A stretch of 64,000 nucleotides of DNA, from NCBI RefSeq assembly GCF_025264685.1, contig NZ_CP073721.1:1293001-1357000 (forward strand), written 5' to 3'. Of the stretch, positions 16,887 to 25,971 are shown one piece after another (the stretch's first letter is position 1; the number at the start of each line of letters is the position of its first letter). The stretch comes from Dactylosporangium roseum (GTDB lineage: Bacteria; Actinomycetota; Actinomycetes; Mycobacteriales; Micromonosporaceae). The position numbers and the translations under genes are program-made. Under the pieces are notes generated by a model that did no database searches, was not told where the DNA came from, and was given only the letters and a program-made list of their open reading frames with translations.

Positions 16887-17753
16887 ATGAGAAAGCATCC
16901 GCTACTGGCCTACTTCGTACTGTCGTATGGCCTGACCTGGCTGTGCTGGATTCCCTACGTCCTCTCCGAGACCGGGCTCGGTCTGCTGCCCATCCGCTAT
17001 CCCGAGATTCTGGGAAGCTCACAGACCTTGGGGGTACTGCCCGGTGCCTATCTCGGCCCGATCACGGCTGCGTTCATCGTCACCGCCGTCGTGGATGGCC
17101 GGCCCGGACTGCGGCGCTGGGCGAAGCGGCTGGTCCGCTGGCGGGTGAGCCTGCGTTGGTACCTCGGGATCGTGCTGGTGGTCCCAGTCGTTGCGGTCGT
17201 CTCGACGTTCCCGGTTCCCGGTGCACTGGACGACTTTCGCATTCCCGGCGCGACCGTCTTCCTGATGTACATCCCGCTGCTGGTAATGCAGTTCCTGACA
17301 ACCGGTGTGGCGGAGGAGCCGGGCTGGCGTGACTTCGCCCAGCCCCGGCTGCAGGCCCGCTACGGCCCACTCGCCGGCTCGCTGATCCTCGGCCCGCTGT
17401 GGGGTGCGTGGCACCTGCCACTCTTCTTCAGCGAGTGGGCCGGTTGGCCCGACGTGAATTGGCTGACGGCTGCGGAGTTTGTCGGATCGGCCGTCCCGCT
17501 GAGCATCGTGATGACGTGGGTTTTCAACCGGACGGACGAGAGCCTGCCGCTCATCATGCTGTTCCACGCCAACATCAACACCGTGTACTCCCTGGCATGG
17601 GGCGAAGTCTTTCCGTCGCTGGACGTGTTCAGTGACAGCTTGCATTCGCTGGCGATCGGCTCCGCGGTGACGGCGGTCGGGCTGCTCATCGCCACCCGGG
17701 GCCGGCTCGGCTACAAAACAATCGCCGCCGGGCTCCAGAACGCCAGCTCGTAG
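16887..17753 (+). CDS. CPBP-family intramembrane protease
   Basis: A 288-residue multi-pass membrane protein with the catalytic motifs of CPBP (Abi/CAAX-like) glutamic intramembrane proteases: EEPGWRDF (EExxxR) near residue 151, GPLWGAWHLPLFF (the first His motif) and LIMLFHANIN (the second His motif). In bacteria these act in bacteriocin immunity, membrane protein maturation or unknown roles. The ATG at 16887 (MRKHPLLAYFVLSYG) starts just before the first membrane helix; an upstream frame extension is unlikely. It diverges from the two-component system, which might regulate it. Confidence 0.9.
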   Translation: MRKHPLLAYFVLSYGLTWLCWIPYVLSETGLGLLPIRYPEILGSSQTLGVLPGAYLGPITAAFIVTAVVDGRPGLRRWAKRLVRWRVSLRWYLGIVLVVPVVAVVSTFPVPGALDDFRIPGATVFLMYIPLLVMQFLTTGVAEEPGWRDFAQPRLQARYGPLAGSLILGPLWGAWHLPLFFSEWAGWPDVNWLTAAEFVGSAVPLSIVMTWVFNRTDESLPLIMLFHANINTVYSLAWGEVFPSLDVFSDSLHSLAIGSAVTAVGLLIATRGRLGYKTIAAGLQNASS

Positions 17754-18031
17754 CGCTGCGGCACGCGAAGCGCCCCGCCCAGGAACCTGGCCGCTGCGGC
17801 GCCTCGGGACGATCAGGTTACGACCCCGTCTGCGATAGGTCTCGGGCGCCTGGGTGAGATGCTTTGCGTGTCACCCAGGACGCGAACCTGCGACAACTCT
17901 GGACGGCGCCGCAGGGCAGTTGAGCTGCGCAGACTGCCGATAAATGAGACGCCGACACGACCCTCAACATGACTTCACGACCGCCGCCATGCCACGATCA
18001 AGGCGCTGAGCTGCTAAAACTCATCGAAGGT

Positions 18032-18076
18032 TGGTGCCCCCGGCAGGACTCGAACCTGCGCTCCCGCCTCCGGAGG
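18032..18076 (-). repeat. att copy 1: 3' part of tRNA-Arg(CCG)
   Basis: Forty-five bases match the 3' half of the intact tRNA gene at 52257-52331 (CCA end, acceptor strand, T arm, variable loop and part of the anticodon stem) with one difference in the T loop (gactcg instead of gattcg). Identity stops after CCGGAGG. No 5' half is present, so it is not a functional tRNA. It is the leftmost junction of the stacked elements. Confidence 0.85.
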
Positions 18077-18935
18077 AACAAGCGCCTCGGGATTGGAAGG
18101 CCCCCTCACCTGGGATTCCCTGCGACTGCCAAGATCCGTGACAGAAGTTGGCCGCCTATTTGCCGTAGCGGATCGAGTGACGCAGACCTCCGCGCCCGGC
18201 CCAACCCGCGACCTCTTCGGCGTGAATTAGGTCCATGATCGCGGCCGTACTGGGCCGGGTTGCAAACGTGCTGCTCGGGGCGTTGGTGGCCGTTGGTCTG
18301 TGTTGGCCTGGCGACCTCTCGTTTCAAGATCGTCCCCTGGATTTCCCCTGCGGTCGCAGTTCACGTTCGCGGCGAAGACGCGAAGCGTCTCGCCGAATCT
18401 CCACCCCCGGCCTGGCTTCCCGTCGCGCAGGCGCGGTCTGGCTGCCTTCGGTGCGCGACGGGGAGCCAGGCCCCTACCGCAACCACCCCCTGGCCGGTAT
18501 CGCTTCGGCGTGCCGGGCCGGGTCGGATGCGGGTGGCGCGCACGAAGGTTGGCAGTGATGCTCGCCACGTGGGTCGATCTCCGCCGTCAAGAACGCCGTC
18601 ACCGCAACGAAAGGCGCGTCCGCAAGATTGGCGCGGAACATCGCCGAAGGCACAAAGAACCACTATCAAGATCGGGTGCGGGGGGCAAGGGCTTCAGCCC
18701 GGACACCAAGGTTCAGATGGCCGACGCTGCCAGACGCCCGCAAGGACATCAAGGTCGACGACACCGTCCTGGCCACCGACCCGATTATCGGCAAGATCAA
18801 GCTCCAGGCGAGGCGGAACCCCACACGGTCACGGCCGGCGGGCGTGGCCAAGGAGTTGTGTTGCTCCGCGAGGGCCGCTCGAGGTACCAAACAAAATTCC
18901 CTAACCTGCACCTGTCGCAGTCCGATGTCGGGGAT
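18077..18935. other. stretch without a recognisable gene
   Basis: About 860 bases between att copy 1 and the chemoreceptor. Several frames are open, including an in-frame extension of the chemoreceptor back to 18300, but none has family-like composition. A plus-strand frame near 18570-18660 reads [18 protein letters not shown] and could be a gene fragment of unknown origin. No tRNA, repeat array or clear terminator was seen. The 278 bases to its left (17754-18031), before att copy 1, are also empty. Confidence 0.4.
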
Positions 18936-20558
18936 GTGGAACGACTGTTGCGTCGGTGGAGTGTGCGGGCTCGGCTCGTCGCCGGGTTCGCCCTGGTGCT
19001 GGCTGCCACCGCCACGCTGGTGCTTGTGGGCTATGTCGGGATCGGCGACCAGTCCACCGTTTCGGCGACCGCGAGCCAGCAGTCGGTGTTGGTCGAGCGA
19101 GCGCTGGAGACGAAGCACTGGGCCGCCGACTGGGATGCGCGGCAGACCCGCTACGCGTTCGACATCGTGCGCGGTGTCCCGGACGCGACGAGCGATGAGG
19201 CCAAGAGTCGTAAGGCGTTCCTCGAGGCGACGGCCAGTCTGCGCAAGGCGGTGGACCAACTCGCGAGTTCGACCGGAATTTCCGAAACCTCCAAGGGAGC
19301 GATCCTGCGTGTGGTGACGGCGATCAACGCATGCCTCGCCACCGACAAGAAGATCATCACAGCCTATCGGGAAGGCACGCCGGCCGGATTGCGCACGGCG
19401 AACAACCTCATCACCGGCGAACAGATCGTCCTCTACCAGGCGGTGACCGGGGCGATCGACGACATTGTCGGCGAGATCGTGCCCGCCAACGTGGCGGCGC
19501 TCGCCGAGGCGCACGAGACTGCCACACATACGCAGGCGACAATGCTGATCGTCGGCCTGCTCGCCCTAGTGCTCGTCGCCGGGATCACGCCGCTGCTGGT
19601 GCGGTCGATCGTCCGACCGCTCAAGATGTTGAAGGCGAAGCTCGTGGACATCGCCGATGGCGAGGGTGACCTCACCGCCCGGCTGAACATCGGCGGGCAC
19701 GACGAGATGTCCGGTGTGGCACACGCGTTCAACCAGTTCAGCTCGCGCATCCAGCGGCTGGTCCAGCAGATGGGCGACGCGGCGGCCAGGTTGTCGGAGT
19801 CGGTGCAGAGCCTCGGTGGCGTCGGCGACAAGATGTCCTCGGCCGCCGGGCACACCAGCGATCGGGCTACTACCGTGTCGACCGCGGCGGAGGAGGTTTC
19901 CCGCAATGTCGGCACCGTAGTCGCGGCGATCGAAGAGCTGAACAACTCCGTCGGGGACATCGCCGGCGGGGCGTCCAAAGCGGCTGCCCTGGCTCACAGC
20001 GCGGTGGGGGTCACCGAAGCGGCGAACCGGACCGTGGCGCAGCTCGGGCGATCCAGCGAGGAGATCGGCGACGTCGTCAAATTGATCACGTCGATCGCCG
20101 GGCAGACGAACCTGCTTGCCCTGAACGCCACCATCGAGGCCGCTCGGGCCGGCGAGGCGGGCAGAGGCTTCGCGGTCGTGGCGAACGAGGTCAAGGAGCT
20201 GTCGCTGGAGACCGCCAGGGCGACCGAGAAGATCATCCGTCAGGTCGACGCCATCCAGAACGACTCCGGCGGTGCGGCCAGCGCCATCGAGGAGATCGCC
20301 GAGGTGATCAGCAGGATCAGCGATTACTCGGCATCGATCGCGTCGGCAGTGGAGGAACAAACGAGCACCACCAATGAGATGGCCCGCAACGTCAACGATG
20401 CCGCAGCCAGCGCCGCGGACATCGCCGAGAACATCGTGGAAGTCGCGGCAGCCGCAGGTGTCACGACGGACGCGGCCACCGACGCGACAACCGCCACCAC
20501 GGCCATCGCCGCCGTGGTGGCGGAGCTGGAGCTCGCGGTCGGCCGATTCCGGTACTGA
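18936..20558 (+). CDS. methyl-accepting chemotaxis protein
   Basis: A chemoreceptor of about 540 residues: cytoplasmic start, first membrane helix ([20 protein letters not shown]), extracytoplasmic four-helix-type sensor of about 180 residues, second helix ([18 protein letters not shown]), HAMP ([20 protein letters not shown]), then the signalling domain with the hairpin tip [20 protein letters not shown] and [16 protein letters not shown]. It signals through CheW/CheA to flagellar motors; no che genes are in the window. The start is uncertain: GTG at 18936 is used, since the frame upstream has no family character. It lies 15 bases before a TctC-type binding protein that may present its ligand. 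Confidence 0.93.
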   Translation: MERLLRRWSVRARLVAGFALVLAATATLVLVGYVGIGDQSTVSATASQQSVLVERALETKHWAADWDARQTRYAFDIVRGVPDATSDEAKSRKAFLEATASLRKAVDQLASSTGISETSKGAILRVVTAINACLATDKKIITAYREGTPAGLRTANNLITGEQIVLYQAVTGAIDDIVGEIVPANVAALAEAHETATHTQATMLIVGLLALVLVAGITPLLVRSIVRPLKMLKAKLVDIADGEGDLTARLNIGGHDEMSGVAHAFNQFSSRIQRLVQQMGDAAARLSESVQSLGGVGDKMSSAAGHTSDRATTVSTAAEEVSRNVGTVVAAIEELNNSVGDIAGGASKAAALAHSAVGVTEAANRTVAQLGRSSEEIGDVVKLITSIAGQTNLLALNATIEAARAGEAGRGFAVVANEVKELSLETARATEKIIRQVDAIQNDSGGAASAIEEIAEVISRISDYSASIASAVEEQTSTTNEMARNVNDAAASAADIAENIVEVAAAAGVTTDAATDATTATTAIAAVVAELELAVGRFRY

Positions 20559-20573
20559 TCATAGTGAGGGACG

Positions 20574-21590
20574 ATGTTCGAGCGTCGGAAACGCAGTTGG
20601 CAGTTCACCATCGCGGTATGCGCTCTGGTGGCGGTGCTGAGCACCAGCGCTTGCCGGGACGGGGCTAGCGGGCCTCCGGCCGCCACCTACCCGAACGCTC
20701 CACTGGAGCTGGTCGCGCCGGCCGCGGCCGGCGGTGGCTGGGACCTCACCGCCCGCTCGATGCAGCAGGCGCTGGTCGGTGCCGGTCTGGTCAAGGGTGA
20801 GGTCAAGGTGGAGAACGTCCTGGGGGCGGGGGGTGTCATCGGCCTGTCCCAACTGGTCACCACCCACCGCCGCGACCCTCATCACCTCATGGTGACCGGC
20901 CTGGTGATGGTCGGCGCGGCAGTCGTCAACGAGTCCCCGGTCGACCTCGCCGCCGCCACGCCGATCGCGACCCTGACCGCGGAGGCCGAAGCAATCGTCG
21001 TGCCCGCCTCGAGCCCGTACGTCAACCTGCGGCAGCTCCTCGACGCGTGGAAGGCCAACCCGACCAGCGTCAAATGGGGCGGTGGCTCAACCGGCGGCAC
21101 CGACCACATCCTGGTCGGGCTGCTCGCCAAGCTGGTCGGCGTCGGCGCCCGGAAGGTCGAGTACGTCGGACACTCCGGCGGCGGCGAGATCAAGAGCGGA
21201 CTCACCAAAGGTGATTTCACCGTCGCGGTCTCCGGCGTCAGTGAGTTCAAGGACCTCATCGCCGGCGGCAAAGCACGTGCCCTCGCCGTCTCCAGCGCGA
21301 CCAGCATTAACATCGCGGGTCGGCCCGTACCAACCATCGGATCGAGTGGCTACAATCTCGAACTGATGAACTGGCGCGGGGTGCTTGCCCCACCCGGGAT
21401 CACCGAGGCGCAACGCGCGGCAATGGTGAAGCTCGTCGACCAGATGCACGACACACCGCAGTGGAAGCAGATCCTGGCCGACCAGGGCTGGACCGACCTG
21501 TACCGCAGCGGATCCGACGCCGCGACCTACTTTCGCAGCGAAACCGAGCGGATCAAAGGTGTGCTCGTCGATCTCGGCATGGCACCCTGA
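20574..21590 (+). CDS. TctC/Bug-family tricarboxylate-type substrate-binding lipoprotein
   Basis: A 338-residue secreted binding protein. It has a basic N-terminus, a hydrophobic core and a lipobox-like LSTSAC at residues 22-27, then the Bug fold: VAPAAAGGGWDLTARSM in the ligand pocket, NVLGAGGVIGLSQL, and WGGGSTGGTDHILVGLLAKL. Such proteins bind di- or tricarboxylates or aromatic acids for the TctAB transporter, but TctA and TctB genes are absent. Its position 15 bases after a chemoreceptor suggests that it acts as a sensory binding protein. ATG at 20574 follows a GAGGGA ribosome site. Confidence 0.9.
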   Translation: MFERRKRSWQFTIAVCALVAVLSTSACRDGASGPPAATYPNAPLELVAPAAAGGGWDLTARSMQQALVGAGLVKGEVKVENVLGAGGVIGLSQLVTTHRRDPHHLMVTGLVMVGAAVVNESPVDLAAATPIATLTAEAEAIVVPASSPYVNLRQLLDAWKANPTSVKWGGGSTGGTDHILVGLLAKLVGVGARKVEYVGHSGGGEIKSGLTKGDFTVAVSGVSEFKDLIAGGKARALAVSSATSINIAGRPVPTIGSSGYNLELMNWRGVLAPPGITEAQRAAMVKLVDQMHDTPQWKQILADQGWTDLYRSGSDAATYFRSETERIKGVLVDLGMAP

Positions 21591-21610
21591 GCCACCGGGT
21601 CGGACGCGCG

Positions 21611-22384
21611 TCAACGCGCCCAGAAATCGTCCGGCAGCATCTCGACGTCCGCCGCAGACGTTTCGAGGTTGTCGGCGACTGGCAGCAGAGCGATCGCAGC
21701 CGGGTCCCCGGCTTCGGCCATGCCGCGAATGACGCTTGCCTGCCGTCGAGCGCGCTGCGCGGTCACGGCTCGGAACGCGTGTCGATCGCCGTCGTACCCG
21801 TAGGCGTCGAGGAGGAGATGAAGGCGACGGGATCGATCCTCGAAGTCGTGGAAGCCCAACTCCTCGGCCGCCCCTCGCGGGTAGATCGGTACCCAGGAAA
21901 GCATCGAGAACGCCAGATCGAATTCCCGTGACGACGGACCCGCGGTGTCCCAGTCGAAGAAGCCGACCAGCCTGTCGCCGTTCATCGCCGCGTTGTACGG
22001 AGCCGCATCCTGGTGACCGACGATCAACCCGGGTTGCATGGTGGAGCCGGCAAACCATCGTTCATCCGCGGGCGGTAGGAAGTCGGCTGTCGCGTCGTGG
22101 ACGCGTCGCAGCCACCGGCCCACCTGCACGAGCGTCGAGTCGGCGAAGGCCCACGCGGGCCAGGGGAGGCGGCCGCCGATCGTTTCCCCCGGCAAATAGG
22201 TGATCATTTCGCGCCCCTGGTCGTCGAAGCCGAGCGCTCTTGGGGCGCCGTCGACGCCGGCCTCCTCCAGATGCCGCAGCAACGCGTGCACCGTAGGTGT
22301 CCAAGGCGAGGCCAGCTTGTGGACGACGGCACCGATCCGCACGGCGCCGGCGGTGTTGCCGCCCCGCAGGGCTTCTTCGCTCAT
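21611..22384 (-). CDS. aminoglycoside phosphotransferase (APH)-family kinase
   Basis: A 257-residue protein with an APH/choline-kinase catalytic core: ITYLPGETIGGRLPW (hinge region), LIVGHQDAAPYNAAM (Brenner HxDxxPxN motif, catalytic Asp) and LVGFFDWDTAGPSSREFDL (Mg-binding DWD). The N-terminal nucleotide lobe is short. It could phosphorylate an aminoglycoside-like or other small alcohol; resistance is not established. It converges with the TctC gene. ATG start at 22384. Confidence 0.88.
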   Translation of the reverse strand: MSEEALRGGNTAGAVRIGAVVHKLASPWTPTVHALLRHLEEAGVDGAPRALGFDDQGREMITYLPGETIGGRLPWPAWAFADSTLVQVGRWLRRVHDATADFLPPADERWFAGSTMQPGLIVGHQDAAPYNAAMNGDRLVGFFDWDTAGPSSREFDLAFSMLSWVPIYPRGAAEELGFHDFEDRSRRLHLLLDAYGYDGDRHAFRAVTAQRARRQASVIRGMAEAGDPAAIALLPVADNLETSAADVEMLPDDFWAR

Positions 22385-22450
22385 TGGTGGTTCATACCGG
22401 GCGTCGAGCGGCGGCGATACCGAATTAAGAGGTGGCGCGAATAGGTGGCT

Positions 22451-22990
22451 TCAGGGTCGGCGGGTGGGGCGGGTATCCCAGCGGTAGAGGGTCCAGTCCT
22501 GGCGGATGAGGCTACGGATGGTGATGATGGCATCGGCGAGGTCGAGGTAGGCGTGGATCACGTTTTCCTTGCGTTCGTAGCAGCGTTGGAGTCGGTTGAA
22601 GGCGTTGTGCCAGGCGTTTGTACGTTCGATGTACCAGCGTCGGGTGGCCTGGACGGGGGCTTTGACGCCCTTACGGGCGATCTCGCCGGTCAGTCCGCGG
22701 GCGGTGAGCAGGTCGCGAGTGGCGGCGGAGTCGTAGCCGGCGTCCAGGTGCACGGTGATGTCGTCGGGTAGCGGGCCGCGAGGTCGTTGAGCCGGTCCAG
22801 AGTGGCCTCAAGGAGCGGGGAGTCGTGGCGGTTGGCGCCAGCCAGGACCCGGCCCAGGGGGATGCCGCGGGCCTCGACCATCATCGAGCGTTTCATGCCT
22901 TGTTCGCCGCGGTCGACCGGGGATCTTCCAGCGACCTCGCCGCCGCCGGGGGCCTTGGTGATGCGCCGCCGCACGCCACCCGATATAACG
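22451..22990 (-). pseudogene. IS5-family-like transposase fragment, frameshifted
   Basis: Two overlapping minus-strand frames together spell the C-terminal half of a DDE transposase: RRITKAPGGGEVAGRSPVDR and SMMVEARGIPLGRVLAGANR with NRHDSPLLEATLDRL, then, after a frameshift near 22750-22775, HLDAGYDSAATRDLL (catalytic Asp), RRWYIERTNAWHNAFNRL (catalytic Glu) and HAYLDLADAIITIR. The N-terminal half and both terminal inverted repeats are missing or unrecognisable. The copy is dead. Confidence 0.82.
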
Positions 22991-23260
22991 AACCCGCCCA
23001 CAGTGGCCGTGTATTGACGCTGAACGCGAGAATTCCCGGAAGCTCAGCCGGGGCATTCTCGCTAGCCTGCTTTCCGCAGGTTCTGAGTTTTCGCAGGTCG
23101 CCCAGCTTGCAAGATCCGTAACCGACCGTAATCGGTGCTGTTCCACGAGCCGATGTGCGGAAAGCAGGGCTAGCTCGATGCTGAGTTGCGACCGGCCGGC
23201 TCTGCGCCTCGAACAGCCCTGCTACTGGACCCAGCGCCCTTGTAACTCCCTCAGGAACCT

Positions 23261-23304
23261 TGCACGGGAGACGCCCCGGCACGTGCCGGGGCGTCTCCCG
23301 TGCA
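23261..23304. terminator. 44-bp perfect palindrome, probable bidirectional terminator
   Basis: Positions 23261-23282 are perfectly complementary to 23283-23304, centred on CACGTG with no spacer. As RNA this gives a stem of about 20 bp with a four-base loop, on either strand. It lies in the 400-base gene-free stretch between the transposase fragment and att copy 2; the rest of that stretch (22991-23383) shows no gene. Confidence 0.6.
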
Positions 23305-23383
23305 GCTCAGGACTGCCGGAGCGGCGGTAGCGGGTAGGTCGCTTCGATGATCAGCACGCCCGTTGGGGCGGCGCAGTTCTTTC

Positions 23384-23432
23384 TGGTGCCCCGGAAGGAT
23401 TCGAACCTGCGCTCCCGCCTCCGGAGGGCGGT
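23384..23432 (-). repeat. att copy 2: 3' part of tRNA-Arg
   Basis: A copy of the tRNA-Arg 3' half with two differences in the acceptor strand (a run of four C instead of five, and gga-agg instead of ggc-agg). Identity extends through the anticodon stem (GGAGGGCGGT) and stops at 23432. It forms the junction between blocks 3 and 2. Confidence 0.85.
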
Positions 23433-23577
23433 CAAGCCATGCACCGATACCTGTACTCTGACCTGCTTGAACGCCCTCCGAGGTTCCCCGGTGGTCGAGG
23501 AGTTGGGCATGTATTGGGAACGTGTGGCGGTCGGGACGCGTACCACTGCTGTGGTGGGGTGTGGTCGTCTCCGACCG

Positions 23578-25029
23578 TCACGGTCGTACGGACTCGGGAG
23601 CCCGCAGCGATTGACCAGCAAGGAACTGGAGTTCGGTCAAGTTGGTCGGCTCGTTGTGGGTATCACGCAGGTTTCGGCGCCAGAGCGCATCAAGTGCAGC
23701 CTGATCTTCGGCGCAGAGTTGGCTGACTTTTTGTCTCACGAAAGCAGGATCAATCTGGCCGAGCGACTGGATCGCCCATGCGTGACTTTGATCGTCAGAC
23801 AGAGCGGCGGCCAGCTCAGCGACCGATCTCGACCGCGCCAATAGCGCGGCCGCGAGTGGGGCTCGATCTACTTCCTTCAGCGCTGCAACGAGGTCTGGAA
23901 GATCGTTCTGAGTCGGCGCCCCGAGGCTTGCCTGGGCGTGCCGACGGACCTTTTCGCTCGCGTCGAAGGCGAACGACCAGCAGTAGCCGAAGTGATCGTG
24001 CCATGCAGCGCCAAGTCCCCAGACGGCTGCTGCCCGAACCTCGTCCGAATAATCAACGCCTTTAGCAATCTGAAGGAGGGATTCGGTCGCAGCTTGCGAC
24101 CCAACGAGTTCAGACAGCAGGAGCACACGCTCCATCTGCATTGCAGCGTCAACGTCTCCGTCATCCAAGTCAGCGAGCCGGTCGACAGCGTGCGGATCGC
24201 TAAGTCGTGCCAGAGAACCGAGCGCCTCGATGCGTAGCCGCATGTCTCGCTCGTCGTCGTGGGCGATAGCGCGAACTGGGTCGACTAGATGCTCAGCTTT
24301 CAGCACGCCTGCCGCTTTGACTGCTGCGAAAGCTTCGACCTCGTCGTTACTAGCGATCGCTTCATGGAGGTTCCACGTGGCGCCAGAGCAGTTTAGGTTG
24401 GTTGCCGGAGTAACAGTCGAACTGAGCACCGTGCCATTTTCGACATGATCGCCAACCTGCACCAGCGGCTGATCGCCCGGACGTCCGAGGGTGCTCGCCT
24501 TCGCGCCGGGGGGCTGGACCGTCACTTTGCCAGATTGGATGCGGGTCACGATGCCAGCTCGCTTGGCAACCGTAATCGGCCAGTATACGTCCCGTTCGGA
24601 GCCGTCTGCGGCACTCTTAAGCTGGCCCTGTTTGGGCGTAATTCGGTTCATTGACGCTGTCGCTAGATACAGCGGACGACCGATTCCTAGCGGCATGTTA
24701 TTGCTGTCGACCGTTACGGGCAGGAACGCAAAAACGTCGTCTGGCCGCATACCGTCGCTCCAACCGCGGCCTGCCTGCTTACTATCACTGAGTTTGACCT
24801 CAAGCTTGGACTTGGCTTTTGCCTCGAACCGCCGTCCGCATGACACACAAAGCAAGTCGGCCATCCGGAGCCGCTTGACCTTGGTTGTCCAGATCTTGTT
24901 AGCCATGGCGTAGCGCTCTAGCTCGATGATGTGGTGGCCGCGCCCAGCGAGATCATCGGCGACACGTTGAGCGCCGAGCGCTCCCATCGTAATGAACCGA
25001 GCGAACTTGCTGTCCTCTTTGAGTCCCAC
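23578..25029 (-). CDS. PD-(D/E)XK-like nuclease with C-terminal HEAT-like repeats
   Basis: A 483-residue protein not matched to a named family. Residues 20-80 look like a PD-(D/E)XK core: an ELERY helix (E37), MADLLCVSCGRRFEAKAKSK with D58, then E69-x-K71 ten residues later. Residues 90-240 are a beta-rich middle part (RPDDVFAFLPVT, YWPITVAKRAG). Residues 245-460 contain HEAT/ARM-like alpha repeats (RIEALGSLARLSDPHAVDRL, VRAAAVWGLGAAW). GTG start at 25029 overlaps the stop codon of the preceding nuclease-like gene by one base, so the two are translationally coupled. It is the third gene of the XRE operon facing a DNA methyltransferase. A restriction role is inferred. Confidence 0.6.
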   Translation of the reverse strand: MGLKEDSKFARFITMGALGAQRVADDLAGRGHHIIELERYAMANKIWTTKVKRLRMADLLCVSCGRRFEAKAKSKLEVKLSDSKQAGRGWSDGMRPDDVFAFLPVTVDSNNMPLGIGRPLYLATASMNRITPKQGQLKSAADGSERDVYWPITVAKRAGIVTRIQSGKVTVQPPGAKASTLGRPGDQPLVQVGDHVENGTVLSSTVTPATNLNCSGATWNLHEAIASNDEVEAFAAVKAAGVLKAEHLVDPVRAIAHDDERDMRLRIEALGSLARLSDPHAVDRLADLDDGDVDAAMQMERVLLLSELVGSQAATESLLQIAKGVDYSDEVRAAAVWGLGAAWHDHFGYCWSFAFDASEKVRRHAQASLGAPTQNDLPDLVAALKEVDRAPLAAALLARSRSVAELAAALSDDQSHAWAIQSLGQIDPAFVRQKVSQLCAEDQAALDALWRRNLRDTHNEPTNLTELQFLAGQSLRAPESVRP

Positions 25030-25679
25030 TAATAGTTGCCGACTGGGTTCGAGCGGCCAATTTGCGGCCACACCTGGACACCGTGAAGCGCAATCCACTT
25101 GAGCGGAATCTTCGGATTGTTCAAATGGTTGGGTGCACCACCGACCGGCTGACCTTGCAATGCAAGCTTTTTCTCCCATTCAGCGAAGTACCGTTCTAGC
25201 TTCGCGGGCGGGATTTCGTAGATTACCTCTGGGCGCGACTGATCGAACACGGCGACGATCCAGAGAAAGGTTGCGCGATAGCGGTCGATATTGGCCTGGG
25301 TCAAGGTGTGCTCGGTCGTGATCGAAAGGCTTGTCTTGCGTTTGCCCGTAGAGCTGACACGAGCAACCGTCTTCATTTCGTAGCGCCGGCCTTCTGCGTC
25401 CTCGGCGTCGTCGCCCTCCCGGTGGAGCTTGCGTAGGTTGAACAGGCTGAGCATAAGGAGCTCCTTGTACCCACCGTCATCGAAGACATTGTGGATACCT
25501 CGGAGAGTCGCCGCAGCTTGAATCTCGGTACCTTGGGCGAGTAGGTGCTCGATGTCGCCGGTCGGCTCAAGTACAGGTAGGTGCGTGCCGTCGGGAGAGA
25601 TTCGCTCGCCGAAGTCCGGCTCCGGAATTGGCGGATCGTGGTCGCCAAGTGTTAGGTCTTGGTCGCCGAAGAGTGTCAC
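25029..25679 (-). CDS. putative restriction endonuclease (PD-(D/E)XK-like)
   Basis: A 216-residue protein of no recognised named family. A possible nuclease core is visible: GGYKELLMLSLFNLRKL (helix with E73), acidic residues D90/D91, then RRYEMKTV with E101-x-K103 ten residues on, followed by a strand FLWIVAVFD. This order (E, D, ExK, strand) suits type II restriction enzymes. The GTG start at 25679 overlaps the TGA of the XRE gene (GTGA), and its stop overlaps the next GTG. Its place between a controller-like XRE protein and a methyltransferase on the opposite strand supports a restriction role; no recognition site can be predicted. Confidence 0.62.
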   Translation of the reverse strand: MTLFGDQDLTLGDHDPPIPEPDFGERISPDGTHLPVLEPTGDIEHLLAQGTEIQAAATLRGIHNVFDDGGYKELLMLSLFNLRKLHREGDDAEDAEGRRYEMKTVARVSSTGKRKTSLSITTEHTLTQANIDRYRATFLWIVAVFDQSRPEVIYEIPPAKLERYFAEWEKKLALQGQPVGGAPNHLNNPKIPLKWIALHGVQVWPQIGRSNPVGNY

Positions 25680-25918
25680 GGCGTATCCTCCGCGAACAGG
25701 TCGGCCGCGGGAACGCCAAGAGCAGCGGCAATCGCCAAGATGTTGTCCAGTCCGACGTTGCGTTGCCCGCGCTCCAAACTCGACATGTAGGTCCGGTGAA
25801 CCCCCGCCAGCTCGGCCAACTCTTCCTGGGAAAGTCCGCGCGCCTGGCGGAGATTTCGGACACGCCGACCGAAGCTGAGGTGCTGGGCGCGCACGTCGTC
25901 GTCGTTCCTCTCGGGCAT
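25676..25918 (-). CDS. XRE-family HTH regulator, controller (C) protein-like
   Basis: An 80-residue protein made almost entirely of one HTH_3 domain: FGRRVRNLRQARGLSQEELA followed by GVHRTYMSSLERGQRNVGLD and ILAIAAALGV. Size and sequence (EELAELAGVHRTYMSSLERG) closely resemble C proteins of type II restriction-modification systems, which delay nuclease expression until the host is methylated. ATG start at 25918. It heads an operon with two nuclease-like genes and diverges from the methyltransferase, with only 46 bases between the starts. Repeated GACTATG sites lie in that gap. Confidence 0.85.
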   Translation of the reverse strand: MPERNDDDVRAQHLSFGRRVRNLRQARGLSQEELAELAGVHRTYMSSLERGQRNVGLDNILAIAAALGVPAADLFAEDTP

Positions 25919-25945
25919 GATGACGGAGACGGTAGGACCTATGCA

Positions 25946-25971
25946 GACTATGGGGCTACAGACTATGAGTA
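25946..25971 (+). promoter_or_regulatory. possible controller-protein boxes in the divergent promoter
   Basis: GACTATG occurs at 25946 and again at 25961, 15 bases apart. The second is part of GACT-ATG-AGTA, which nearly fits the C-box palindrome GACTnnnAGTC known from C-protein operators. The methyltransferase ATG at 25965 would be the spacer of that box. Binding is inferred. Confidence 0.4.

Larger units (their letters stand above)
18032..23383. mobile_element. block 3 of the tRNA-Arg integration array (cargo only)
   Basis: This 5.4-kb block is bounded on the left by a partial tRNA-Arg copy (18032) and on the right by the next copy (23384). It contains no integrase, excisionase, replication or transfer gene. 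It carries a chemoreceptor, a TctC-type binding protein, a phosphotransferase and an IS5-like fragment. It looks like cargo left between att sites after loss of an element backbone; the history is inferred. Confidence 0.5.

Noticed and set aside
18300..18935. In-frame N-terminal extension of the chemoreceptor
   Set aside because: The extension has no membrane or sensor features and unusual composition; the receptor is complete from about 18936.
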